Source: Ruminiclostridium papyrosolvens C7 (GTDB lineage: Bacteria; Bacillota; Clostridia; Acetivibrionales; DSM-1351). Taken from it: DNA of 53,423 bases. The first letter of the stretch is position 1. The number at the start of each line of letters is the position of its first letter. The translations under genes were made by a program, and so were the position numbers. The notes under the pieces were generated by a model, which did no database searches, had not been told where the DNA came from, and saw only the letters and a program-made list of their open reading frames with translations. Positions 27,367 to 36,900 of the stretch are shown piece after piece. The stretch covers positions 1-53,423 of the forward strand of contig NZ_ATAY01000009.1 in the NCBI RefSeq assembly GCF_000421965.1, read 5' to 3'.

Positions 27367-28680
27367 ATGAGTAAGGCATTAAAGATAGCTGTAATTGGTG
27401 GTGGCAGTAGCTATACTCCTGAATTAGTGGAAGGAATTCTAAAGAGAAAAGATGAATTACCAGTGTCGGAATTATGGCTTGTAGATATAGAAGAGGGAAA
27501 ACAAAAGCTCGATATCATTGAAGCTCTCACCAAGAGAATGGTTAAGAAAAGTGGCCTGGATATAAGAGTATTTACAACCCTGAATAGAAGAGAAGCAATA
27601 CATAACGCAGATTTTGTTATAACACAATTCAGAGTTGGAGGGCTAAAGGCCAGAGAAAAAGATGAGCTTATTCCATTAAAATACGATGTAATAGGTCAGG
27701 AGACAACGGGCCCCGGGGGCTTTGCTAAAGCAATGCGAACAATTCCAGTAATTTTGGATATTTGCAGTGAAATTGAGGAGTTGGCACCGGAGGCATGGCT
27801 TGTAAATTTTACAAACCCGGCAGGAATCATAACAGAGGCAGTAAAGACACATTCAAATGTTAAAGTTTTTGGACTTTGCAATGTTCCTCTTGGTACTAAA
27901 ATGGATATTGCAAAACTTTTAAAGGTGGATTCAAAGCGTATAAGAGTGGACTTTGTAGGACTTAATCATATGAATTTCATTACAAATGTTTATTTGGACG
28001 GGTATAGTATTTTAGATGAAATAATAGAAAAATATAGTGCTCCTGAATACCATGAACAAGTAGAAGCCATATCTGATATAGTTTGGGATATTGATTTCAT
28101 AAAAAGCTTAGGTATGCTTACAAGCCCGTATCACAGATATTATTATATTACAAAGACAATGCTTGAGGAGGAAAAAGAGAGCGTCAGAACTAACGGTTCC
28201 CGGGCAATGCAGGTACAAAGACTGGAAAAGAGCCTGTTCGAGCTATATAAGGATGAAGATTTAAATGTAAAGCCTAAAGAGCTTGAAGGCAGGGGTGGGG
28301 CATACTATTCCGACGCAGCTATTTCACTGATTAGTGCAATACACAATGACAAAAATGAAATACATACTATTAATGTATTAAATAACGGAACAATAACGAA
28401 TGTCCCTTCAGATGCAATAATTGAAGCAAATTGTATTGTTGGAAGAAATGGAGCTGAGCCAATTCATATAGGTGCTGCCGATACAAAAATAGCCGGCCTC
28501 ATAAACTATGTGAAGTCATATGAAAAATTAACTATTAAGGCGGCTGTTTCCGGGAGTTATTATGATGCACTTATGGCTATAAATGCAAATCCTCTTGTTA
28601 ATGAATATTCAGATGCCAAAGCCATACTTGATGAATTGTTAATTGCTCATAAACCCTATCTGGACTATGTAAAAAAGTAA
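27367..28680 (+). CDS. GH4 6-phospho-beta-glycosidase
   Basis: 437 residues, NAD- and metal-dependent glycosidase family 4. N-terminal dinucleotide fold (IAVIGGGSSYTPELVEGIL), GQETTGPGGFAKAMRTIP, LVNFTNPAG, the metal ligands Cys in GLCNVPLG and His in GLNHMNFI, plus EGRGGAYYSDAA. GH4 enzymes of this branch hydrolyse 6-phospho-beta-glucosides by an oxidation-elimination mechanism. It starts with the base directly after the kinase stop. The substrate is presumably the disaccharide phosphate delivered by the PTS. Confidence 0.93.
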   Translation: MSKALKIAVIGGGSSYTPELVEGILKRKDELPVSELWLVDIEEGKQKLDIIEALTKRMVKKSGLDIRVFTTLNRREAIHNADFVITQFRVGGLKAREKDELIPLKYDVIGQETTGPGGFAKAMRTIPVILDICSEIEELAPEAWLVNFTNPAGIITEAVKTHSNVKVFGLCNVPLGTKMDIAKLLKVDSKRIRVDFVGLNHMNFITNVYLDGYSILDEIIEKYSAPEYHEQVEAISDIVWDIDFIKSLGMLTSPYHRYYYITKTMLEEEKESVRTNGSRAMQVQRLEKSLFELYKDEDLNVKPKELEGRGGAYYSDAAISLISAIHNDKNEIHTINVLNNGTITNVPSDAIIEANCIVGRNGAEPIHIGAADTKIAGLINYVKSYEKLTIKAAVSGSYYDALMAINANPLVNEYSDAKAILDELLIAHKPYLDYVKK

Positions 28681-28699
28681 ATTTGAGAGGCTATTTACT

Positions 28700-29818
28700 A
28701 TGAGAGAAATCGGTGTAAGTGTATATAGTGATTTTTGCTCAATGGAATATATAACCATATACCTTTCAAAGGCCAGCAGACTAGGGTTTAAAAAGGTATT
28801 CACCTCACTGATACTAGAGAATCATGGTTTCGAAACTTTAAATAAAATGGAGTACCATCAGTTAAAAGAACTTTATAATATATGCCATAAACTTGGTTTA
28901 CATATAACTGCTGATATAAATCGTGAAGTTTTTGAGGTATCAGGTTGCAGTTTGAATAAATTAAAACCGTTGCGGGACATGTGTATAGAAAGACTTCGTA
29001 TTGATGATGGATTTTCAAATGCTGAAATATGTACACTCACAAACAATGACTTTGGGATAAAGATAGAATTAAGTGCTGCTTCGGCAGGAAAAAAAGGCGA
29101 TTATACTTATGATGAAACCAAAGAACTGTTAGAATTAATAAAAAAAGAAGGTACTTTGAAAAGCTTAACAGCATGTCACAACTTTTATCCCCTGACAGGT
29201 ACCGGGATAGATATTTCAGAAATACGGGATGTTAACAAATTATTCAAATCCTATGATATACCACTGGGCGGTTTTGTGGCTTCACAATTCTCACCGAAGC
29301 ACCTGCATAAAAATGGTAATGGAGTTCCAACGGTTGAAAAACATAGATATTTGCCTCCGCATATAGCAATGCAAGAGCTTTTTGCAGAAGGATTTGACTA
29401 TGTATTGATTGGTGATTCCATGGCACATGACAGTGAACTTGAAACAATGGCTAAGTGTGCAAAAAGTTCCACAATAGAGATTCCTGTAGTTTTTAATCAA
29501 TATATTAGCGATTCAATAAAAGAGAAAATATTGAATATGGAGTTAAAATCACGGATAGATCAACCGGCAGAAGTAATTAGAGCGTCAGATAGCAGGGGGT
29601 TGGAAGTGGCTCCAATATACTGTGCCAACCGTTCAAAATACACAGTAACAATCTGCAACTCTAATGCATCTCACTATATGGGTGAGCTTCAGATTTCTCT
29701 TACCGATATAGGGCCATCAATAGAACATAATGTACTGGGTTTTGTTCATCAGGATGCTATTGGACTATTAGAAAGTATTAAATACGGTCGTAATAAATTT
29801 AAACTGGTTAAATATTAA
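28700..29818 (+). CDS. MupG-type 6-phospho-N-acetylmuramidase (DUF871)
   Basis: 372 residues with the DUF871 architecture: a TIM-barrel domain (VSVYSDFCSMEYITIYLSKA, VFTSLILENH, LGLHITADINREVFE, ELSAASAGKKGDYT, LTACHNFYPLTGTG) and a smaller beta domain at the C-terminus (ISLTDIGPSIEHNVLGFVHQ). In Staphylococcus and Bacillus MupG splits MurNAc-6-phosphate-GlcNAc inside the cell. Its presence beside a GH4 enzyme and a GlcNAc-type kinase makes cell-wall disaccharides a leading substrate candidate. However, no MurQ etherase is visible in the window, so the pathway for MurNAc-6-phosphate would have to be completed elsewhere. Confidence 0.85.
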   Translation: MREIGVSVYSDFCSMEYITIYLSKASRLGFKKVFTSLILENHGFETLNKMEYHQLKELYNICHKLGLHITADINREVFEVSGCSLNKLKPLRDMCIERLRIDDGFSNAEICTLTNNDFGIKIELSAASAGKKGDYTYDETKELLELIKKEGTLKSLTACHNFYPLTGTGIDISEIRDVNKLFKSYDIPLGGFVASQFSPKHLHKNGNGVPTVEKHRYLPPHIAMQELFAEGFDYVLIGDSMAHDSELETMAKCAKSSTIEIPVVFNQYISDSIKEKILNMELKSRIDQPAEVIRASDSRGLEVAPIYCANRSKYTVTICNSNASHYMGELQISLTDIGPSIEHNVLGFVHQDAIGLLESIKYGRNKFKLVKY

Positions 29819-29852
29819 CATAAGGCAACATTAACTAAGGAGATGTGACAAT

Positions 29853-30077
29853 ATGAAAATAGTAGTCAATTCTGCACTTATGGGGGAACAAATTATCAGT
29901 GCTCTTACTTCATATAAGGAAGACAACGTGAAGTATGAGTTTATTTCAAAGATTGGAATGAAGATAGAATTTGAAGTCACTGAAATGGAAAAGACAGCTG
30001 CTATTGATTTAACTAAAAAAATCATTAGGAGTCAGGATTTCGGAAGTGCACTGTACTTTCAGGTTACCACATTATAA
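29853..30077 (+). CDS. Small conserved-looking protein, 74 aa
   Basis: Behind AAGGAGATGTG (29836-29846). Starts MKIVVNSALMGEQIISALTS and alternates beta and helix (KYEFISKIGMKIEFEVTEME, TKKIIRSQDFGSALYFQV). It has no signal or membrane segment. The family is not recognised. The tight fit between mupG-like and GlmU-like genes and the good start site argue for a real gene of this operon. Confidence 0.6.
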   Translation: MKIVVNSALMGEQIISALTSYKEDNVKYEFISKIGMKIEFEVTEMEKTAAIDLTKKIIRSQDFGSALYFQVTTL

Positions 30078-30115
30078 TGTCTAAATAATAAATATTTATT
30101 GAGGGAGGAGCTGCT

Positions 30116-31486
30116 ATGGCAATAAAAAAGAGTGCGGTTATTCTTGCTGCCGGAACAGGTAGTAAAATGTTCCCTTTTAATACCGTAAGATCAAAGACAA
30201 CTATAAAAATTGCGGGAATACCTTTAATAAGATATAATGCCGAAAAGCTTGCAAAAATGGGGTGTGAAGATATTGTAGTAGTAACCTCTGCTTTGTACCA
30301 AAGAGAAATAGAAGCTTGCTTATCACCTCTTGAAAATATAAATATAGTTTGTATGAATGAAAATTGTGGCAGTGCTGACAGCCTTGTTTTTGGAGCAAAT
30401 CTGTGCACAAATGATAACATTTTAGTACTTTATGGTGACACAATAGTTGACGAAAGCGATCTCGAAAGACTTTACTCGGAAGTTGAACCGGCTGCGCTGT
30501 TATACCCTTTATCAGAAACTTCAAAAAATTGGATAGGAGCAACGATTGCAGATAATAGGATAAGTGATATAGGAGCTCACTATAGGGGCAGTCTTATAAC
30601 TCATCAGTTTGCAGCTTTTAATTTGGATATCGACATAATATCCCAAGTAGCAAAAACTCCGGATTATTTCCCCAATGTAAAGTGCGGGGTTGGAGTTCCA
30701 AGGGAACGTTTTGTTGAAGCCGGTCTCATAAAACCTGCACAGCAGGGCCAGATTAAGGCAATAGAAGGCCGAGGTATTTTTTTTGATATAGATAAACCAT
30801 GGCACATGTTGGCAGCAAATGAACAAATGGTCAAGATGAGAACAGGTAAGTTGACTGGGAGTATACTGGCAGAAGGAGCCGGAATTTCTGAAAGGGCTAT
30901 TGTCAGAGGATTTGTTCAGCTTGGTAAAAACTCTGTAATAGGTGACAATGTTCTCATAGAAGGCAATGTTATTGCAGGTGAGAATACAATTATAGACAAT
31001 GGAGCAATAATCAGCGGTAGTGCAGTTATTGGAGATAATACAAAAATCAGAAACTACTGTCATATTTATGATGGAGTATCAATCGGATCAGATTGCATTT
31101 TAGATCATGGCTCTGAATTTATAGGGGGCTTAATGATGGACAAGGTATATTTATATCACTACTGTGAAATGTATGGAGCCTTGGGAAACTATGTTGATAT
31201 TGGTGCAGCTACTGTATGTGGTACCTTGCGATTTGACGATGGTGACCCGCGCCAGAGGGTAAAAGGCAGGAGTGAAATTCCTTTATCCTATGGAGATGCT
31301 ATATATATTGGTGATTACTGCCGTACAGGAGTTAATACTATTCTGATGCCCGGATGCAAGATAGGCTCTTACAGTGTTGTAGGGCCTGGAGTTATATTAG
31401 TTGGTGATGTTGAAGAAAACAGTCTTATACAGGTTAAGCAGGAGCTTACAATTAAAAAATGGGGTTATGAAAAATACGGATGGTAA
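30116..31486 (+). CDS. GlmU-like nucleotidyltransferase with left-handed beta-helix
   Basis: 456 residues, the length of GlmU. An N-terminal nucleotidyltransferase domain (AVILAAGTGSKMFPFNTVRS; the usual Arg of the G-x-G-x-R motif is Lys) reads on to LVLYGDTIVDESDLE. From about residue 250 there are hexapeptide repeats typical of a left-handed beta-helix (IGDNVLIEGNVIAGENTIID, AVIGDNTKIRNYCHIYDGVS). Such enzymes make UDP- or other NDP-sugars and may acetylate sugar phosphates. It is probably a paralogue of the housekeeping GlmU and points to re-use of an amino sugar phosphate rather than pure catabolism. The substrate is unknown. Starts behind GGGAGGAG. Confidence 0.85.
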   Translation: MAIKKSAVILAAGTGSKMFPFNTVRSKTTIKIAGIPLIRYNAEKLAKMGCEDIVVVTSALYQREIEACLSPLENINIVCMNENCGSADSLVFGANLCTNDNILVLYGDTIVDESDLERLYSEVEPAALLYPLSETSKNWIGATIADNRISDIGAHYRGSLITHQFAAFNLDIDIISQVAKTPDYFPNVKCGVGVPRERFVEAGLIKPAQQGQIKAIEGRGIFFDIDKPWHMLAANEQMVKMRTGKLTGSILAEGAGISERAIVRGFVQLGKNSVIGDNVLIEGNVIAGENTIIDNGAIISGSAVIGDNTKIRNYCHIYDGVSIGSDCILDHGSEFIGGLMMDKVYLYHYCEMYGALGNYVDIGAATVCGTLRFDDGDPRQRVKGRSEIPLSYGDAIYIGDYCRTGVNTILMPGCKIGSYSVVGPGVILVGDVEENSLIQVKQELTIKKWGYEKYGW

Positions 31487-31498
31487 CCTGTTTTTTTG

Positions 31499-31599
31499 GC
31501 ATATAGGAATTTATATAATTTTTTGATGTTCTAAGTATTGATATGACTAAGGTTGATCTAGTACATCAGAAAATTTTATATAGTTAAATTCCTATATGC
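31499..31599. repeat. Inverted repeat, MITE-like element
   Basis: The left arm 31499-31529 and right arm 31563-31599 are inverted copies sharing the perfect 15-mer GCATATAGGAATTTA and a further matching block ending GATGT (6-base insertion in one arm). They enclose 33 unique bases. The whole could be a miniature transposable element or a very long RNA hairpin just after the GlmU-like gene. Confidence 0.6.
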
Positions 31600-31760
31600 G
31601 GGGTTTGAAAAGGGGAATTCCCTTTCCGGGTTAGAGGGGGTGCTCAGAAATGCGGAGCATTTCGTCGAAGGGGGGAGTAGCCCCCCCTAGCGAACAAGAA
31701 AATTTGCTCGCTATATATAAATGGCACCTAAAAAACTGAGCGTAGCGAATTTACTTGATA
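31600..31760. other. Dense run of hairpins, possible structured RNA
   Basis: Four hairpins follow each other: AAAGGG/CCCTTT (31609-31625), GAAATGC/GCATTTC (31647-31663), GGGGGG/CCCCCC (31670-31686), AGCGA..CAA/TTG..TCGCT (31689-31712), then GAGCGTAGCGAATTT. The stretch is far more GC-rich than its surroundings. No open frame fits. Together with the adjacent inverted repeat it may be one mobile non-coding element or a regulatory RNA. From 31761 to 31901 only AT-rich leader is seen. Confidence 0.5.
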
Positions 31761-31901
31761 GACACTGAATTCTAAATAAAATTTCAAGTTATATATTATA
31801 GAAAATTTTTAGTTCTGAACAACTTGGGCGTTTTTTCTTATACCCAAAATCCTATGTGGTAAATTATGTAAACAATATTACAATGTGTTAGGAGCCTACT
31901 T

Positions 31902-32630
31902 ATGAAAAATTATTTTCAGGATTTTCACAGTTACATAATTAACGTAATGGAAAAATTTTATAATACTCAAATTGATAACCTGAATGTTGCAGCTGATTTG
32001 ATAACTAACAGTATTATTAATGGCGGTAAATTTTTTGTTACCGGTACGGGACATTCACACATGATAGCCGAGGAGTTCTATACAAGAGCAGGAGGTTTTG
32101 CAAATGTATATCCGATACTTCCATCTGAATTTATGCTCCATGAGCATCCACTAAAGAGTACTGCGGTTGAGAGAGTTACTGATTACGCTGCGGTCATTAT
32201 GCATATTTACAAAGTTAAACAGGGAGATGTAGTGCTGATAGCCTCTAATTCAGGCAGAAACGGTATGATTGTTGAACTGGCGAAACTTGTACAGGAGAAG
32301 GGGGCAAAGGTAATAGCTCTCACAAACCCCAGAAAACCGGAAAACGAAAAATCAAGACATCCCAGCGGAAAATATCTTTATCAATATGCTGACGTTGTAA
32401 TCGATAATTGTGCAGAAACAGGAGATGCCGGTTATTATGTGGAGGAGGCCAGTACTTGTATGGGCGCAGTATCAACAGTCACAGGAGCCTATGCAGCTCA
32501 GTTTATTTCAATATTACTGGCCAAAAAGCTGGCTTCAAAAGGAATAATTCCTTCAGTATTCAAAAGCTCAAATATCGATGGCGGAGATGAGTGGAACAGA
32601 GGTCTATTTGAAAAATATTACGGAGTTTAA
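31902..32630 (+). CDS. UPF0309 family SIS-domain phosphosugar protein
   Basis: 242 residues. Matches UPF0309: FVTGTGHSHMIAEEFYTRAG, ILPSEFMLHEHPLKS, VVLIASNSGRNGMIVELAK, SRHPSGKYLYQYADVVIDNC and a closing NIDGGDEWNRGLFEKYY. The SIS fold binds phosphosugars and members are isomerases or regulators. A MurQ etherase is excluded by the shorter length and missing signatures. Start ATG has TTAGGAG upstream. It is separated by 415 bases of structured DNA from the GlmU-like gene but is likely part of the same pathway. Confidence 0.85.
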   Translation: MKNYFQDFHSYIINVMEKFYNTQIDNLNVAADLITNSIINGGKFFVTGTGHSHMIAEEFYTRAGGFANVYPILPSEFMLHEHPLKSTAVERVTDYAAVIMHIYKVKQGDVVLIASNSGRNGMIVELAKLVQEKGAKVIALTNPRKPENEKSRHPSGKYLYQYADVVIDNCAETGDAGYYVEEASTCMGAVSTVTGAYAAQFISILLAKKLASKGIIPSVFKSSNIDGGDEWNRGLFEKYYGV

Positions 32631-32710
32631 AATTGTATATTTTTGAAAATGATATATGAATTTTTATGTATCATTTTATGAATATAAATCAATTTAAAGG
32701 AGGAAAAAGA

Positions 32711-33937
32711 ATGAAAAGGCACTCATTCAAAAAAGCTATTATTTTAGCAGTAGTTGCGGCCATACTATTGACTTGTGCTCCTTTAGTTTCCATGGCTCAG
32801 TCCTTTGATGATGTAAGCAAGGGATTTTGGGCAGGTGAGGCTATTAAAAAATGGAGTGATGCACAGGTACTGACAGGGTCAAATGGAAAGTTCAGGCCAA
32901 ACGACCAAATAACACGAGCAGAATTTGCAGCAGTACTTAACAAGATAATGAAGTATGACAAAGGGAATGCAGTATTCAGTGACGTAAAACCATCGGATTG
33001 GTTTTATAGTCATATAACTGCTGTTGCCTCAGCAGGCGTTATGAATGGATATGATGGAAAGGCCATGCCCAATGCCATTATTAAAAGGCAAGATGCAGCT
33101 ATAATGATAAAAAAGGCATTCAGCATAAAAAATGCAAGTTCTAATCCTTCATTTAATGATGCTAATAAAATATCCGGTTATGCACTGGAGGCTGTTGCAG
33201 CATTATTTGAAAAGGAATTTATATCAGGGAAGCCCGGTAAATTATTTGATCCTCATGGTGGATTGACACGTGCAGAAGCAGTAAAAATCGTCTCGAATGT
33301 TATCCCTAACTATATATATAAACCCGGAACTTATACTGCATTAGAAAAGGGGAATGTAGTAGTAAATTGTCCTGGAGTTATAATTAAGGGTGTAGAGATT
33401 ACAGGAGATCTGATAGTTGCTCCAAGTGTTGGAAATACCATAACACTTGTTGATGTTAAAGTATCCGGTTCAGTCATTACTTTAGGAAAAACTGTAGTAA
33501 AAGAAGAGACTACTACACCAACGGATTCTACTAACCCATCAACCCCATCGAATCCGTCAAACCCGACTAATCCCACAGAACAAGCATACTGCGATACATA
33601 CGAAAATGCTCTGGTTTCTGCAAAGGTACCTCAGGAGATTAAGGATTATATAAAAATACAAAATGGTACTGAAATTATGACATATAAATTTGTAGTTAAA
33701 CCATCTGTATTCCCAGTTGGAGACAATGTAACTACATCAGTATTCAGTACAAACAGAGAGTATTTGTGGATAGGAAATACCCAGGGAATAATACGCCTAA
33801 AGGTTAGTGATGGAACACAGGAAAATTTCAATGACAAGTTAAAAGAAACTGATGTGAAACTTTTAATTGACGATGGAAAAAATGGCGTATGGGCAATTAC
33901 CCCTGGATATGTTACACATGTTCCAGTTCAAAAATAA
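32711..33937 (+). CDS. SLH-anchored surface protein with propeller-like C-terminus
   Basis: 408 residues from ATG 32711 (AAAGGAGG at 32696-32703). A signal peptide (ends VSMAQS) is followed by three S-layer-homology domains (about 35-85, 95-145, 150-205: KFRPNDQITRAEFAAVLNKI; FSDVKPSDWFYSHI; LFDPHGGLTRAEAVKIVSNV), a beta segment, a Thr/Pro/Ser/Asn linker (about 275-300), and a C-terminal module of about 85 residues (KPSVFPVGDNVTTSVF, LWIGNTQGIIRL, NGVWAITPGYVTHV). The same module is found in the next two proteins. It probably anchors this system to the cell wall; the module may bind partners. First of three genes with 16- and 29-base gaps. Confidence 0.85.
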   Translation: MKRHSFKKAIILAVVAAILLTCAPLVSMAQSFDDVSKGFWAGEAIKKWSDAQVLTGSNGKFRPNDQITRAEFAAVLNKIMKYDKGNAVFSDVKPSDWFYSHITAVASAGVMNGYDGKAMPNAIIKRQDAAIMIKKAFSIKNASSNPSFNDANKISGYALEAVAALFEKEFISGKPGKLFDPHGGLTRAEAVKIVSNVIPNYIYKPGTYTALEKGNVVVNCPGVIIKGVEITGDLIVAPSVGNTITLVDVKVSGSVITLGKTVVKEETTTPTDSTNPSTPSNPSNPTNPTEQAYCDTYENALVSAKVPQEIKDYIKIQNGTEIMTYKFVVKPSVFPVGDNVTTSVFSTNREYLWIGNTQGIIRLKVSDGTQENFNDKLKETDVKLLIDDGKNGVWAITPGYVTHVPVQK

Positions 33938-33953
33938 ATAATGGAGGGGTTAT

Positions 33954-36900
33954 ATGTTTAAGGTTAAAAATAGCGTAAGAATATTAGCCATAACAGTGGC
34001 AGCTGCAACCGTTATAACAAGTTCGGTAAATTTACCGGTATCTGCAAAGAGCTATGTCCCCGTTTCCCTTGGTGGCAGTGTGACCAAGTTTACACCTGTA
34101 ACTGAGCGTGTAACGCTGCAGAAAGAAATAAACTATTTTGCCAGTGGTGACAGCAGAATCCCAACTGATGGATGGGTTACTACAAATACTGATCAAAGTG
34201 CAGGAATCACCGCAGGACTGATAGGAAGTAATGTCAAGGTAACATTGAAGTCAATAGATAACAATGGTAATGAAGTATTGTGGATAGGCACAGATAAGGG
34301 TTTAATGAGAGTTTGTATGGCCGAGCCTGATACAGACGACGTTGTACAGTATTTTAACGGGCCAAGATACCTTTTTAATGGTGACGATGTTGTAACTGCG
34401 TTAAAAGACGATGGCTCTTATGGAGTATGGGTTAAAAATGCAGCTGGGGCAGTACATATAAAAATGGTACCAAGATCATTAACAGAAAAAGATGCAGTAT
34501 ATCAACAGATGGGCCCTGTTACCGATATCAGGGGGGCAATAAATGATTCTAATGTTCATCTTTATGATAATGGTAATGATACCTCTGATGGAGCACACCC
34601 GGCAGGAAGCGTACCTACTGACACAAATTCAGACCAATTAACTACTGTCAATGGACGTGTTTTTGCACAGGATTCTCCTTATTCTACAAATAATGACGGC
34701 TTATGGACAGCCCTTCGTTTTGCCGGTGATGCATACAAGTATGCATACCTGAAACAGAGTGGTATGAGCGACGCTGAGCCAATGGTAATAGAGACAAGAG
34801 AAAATGCCATGAGAATGTTGTCCAATATTCTTCTGCAGGGATATATTTCAGGACGTGGGGACGGTTTCATTACACGTCAATATCATGCTACTTACCAGCA
34901 AGAATATTTTAAAAATGGAAATCAGACAACAGACCCGGATTCTGCAAAAAGAACATACGATATAAATATGTATAAAGATCCTTTGGGATTGAATACCTTT
35001 AACGATAATATCGGTGATGTTGCTTTCTGGAAGAAGGATATCAACCCGGATGGTACTATAACACCAAATTCAAAGTCCTATATCGCACCCAGAAATAAGA
35101 TTCGTGATTCTAAAACTGGTGTTTTCAATGAATTTAACGGAGTAGATTATCCTACTGACGGTATTGGCTTTAGCTGGGCAGCAGGTGGACTTATGTCGAC
35201 GACTGATGGAAAATATCAGATGACACCTGATGCTATTGAAAAGCACGATGCTTATTGGAAAACCTTCTCAGGAAATTATATAGTAAAAGAAGTAGCTGCC
35301 GATAATACATATACTTTTGTTGATTCAGGAATAAGTGATAAGAGCAAAAGACCTGCCGGTGCTATCAGAATACCATACTTATATCTGCAGCTGGCATGTG
35401 ATCCGGTAACCGGAATCCCTGACAACAGCTATAAGGTAGATGCGAAAGGTGTTGTATCAGGAGGGGTAACAAACGGTCCGATAATGGCCCCAAATAACGA
35501 TGCTATTCCTGATGTTTCAAAGGTTCCGGCACATATGATGCCAAGAGTTGTGTTCCAGTTGGAATCTCAAATAAAGGAAGAAGTACCTGCTGTATTGGCA
35601 AAGCTTTACCGTGAAAATGATATTTATCATGGAGATAAGTTCAAGTCAGCTAAAGATAATGAAATAGTATACAAAACCGATACATCCTCTGAAGAAGTAG
35701 TGGCAGCATTTTTCTCATACTACATTGCGGACAAATTCCTCTTTGCAAGTATGGATAATATGACTGCAGATGAAACCGAAATACAAAGGCTCATGGTTCA
35801 ATCCTGTATGCGCCAGATGAAAAATATAGTTCTTAATAAGGGCTATTTTATGGGAGATGAAAATGGTAGACCTACACTTTGGGCAAAATGGTATGTAACT
35901 TGGTATGCTGATAATATAAACGAAGGTGTTGGAGTCGGTTCACAGAACTTTGCTCAGGCAGTAGAAACCGAACCTTATACAGATAAAGTAGACTCATCTA
36001 TAACACCAAGTGGTAAAAAACCTATTCCAAAAGATTTAACAATTGATGAAGTAAAAAATAAACAGATTACTAATAAACCTTTAACAGATGGTGTTGATAA
36101 TCTGTACAGTGATGGTAGGTCTTTAGATCCAAGTTATGCCTATGAAGATGCACCTCTACAGGCAGCAGAAGTTATGATGTTTATTAGAGTGGCTCAGGAA
36201 ATAGCAAAGGATTATTCCGGTATTGTTGCTGACTTAAACAGCAACCATAACCTAGGAGTTAATGTGTCTGACATTGATGCAGCATGGGAAGCAGCGTTTA
36301 AGCCTTATGATTACAGCGCAGTTGTTAGTGAAGCTGCCAAAGGCGCAGATGCTGATTTCTCGGAACTTAACGGTGTAGGTTATATTGAGATTTTAAAAAC
36401 ATATTTTGAACGTAAATTAACACAAAACATGGCTGATTGGGGAATGAGTACAGTTGCTGATTGGAATAACAAGACTAAAAAAGAATACTGGTTCCAAAAG
36501 GCGTGGGTACAGGATTGCTATTCTCCGTATGTAAATGGTTCAGATCAGGAACTTGCTTACCTGTCATATCTGCCTTTGCTGCTTCTTGAAAAACAGGGGA
36601 CAACAAGAGGAGATGCCATTAGAGAAGGCTTTGAACAGTGGTTTGATTACATGAAAACAAGTGAAACTCCTGCATATCTCTTCCTGGCACAGGTTGCAAA
36701 TCCTGATAGAACAGATATTGATCTGAATGGAGCAATGAGACAATTATATCGTTTACCGCAATACCTGTTAAGCTATCCTTCTTATCAATCAGGCAGAAAT
36801 GATATCTACACACATGTTGTAGGCTCACGTAATTGGAATCTATTATACTCAAATATTGCACTGCCATTCGATGAAAGAAGTGTAATGAAAATAAATAATG

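Noticed and set aside
32408..32590. Second plus-strand frame inside the UPF0309 gene
   Set aside because: A frame-shifted shadow of a well-matched gene, with Arg/Cys/Ser-rich composition and no own start site.
31902..32630. SIS protein as MurQ (MurNAc-6-phosphate etherase)
   Set aside because: Length is about 240 instead of about 300 residues, MurQ signatures are absent and the sequence matches UPF0309 well.
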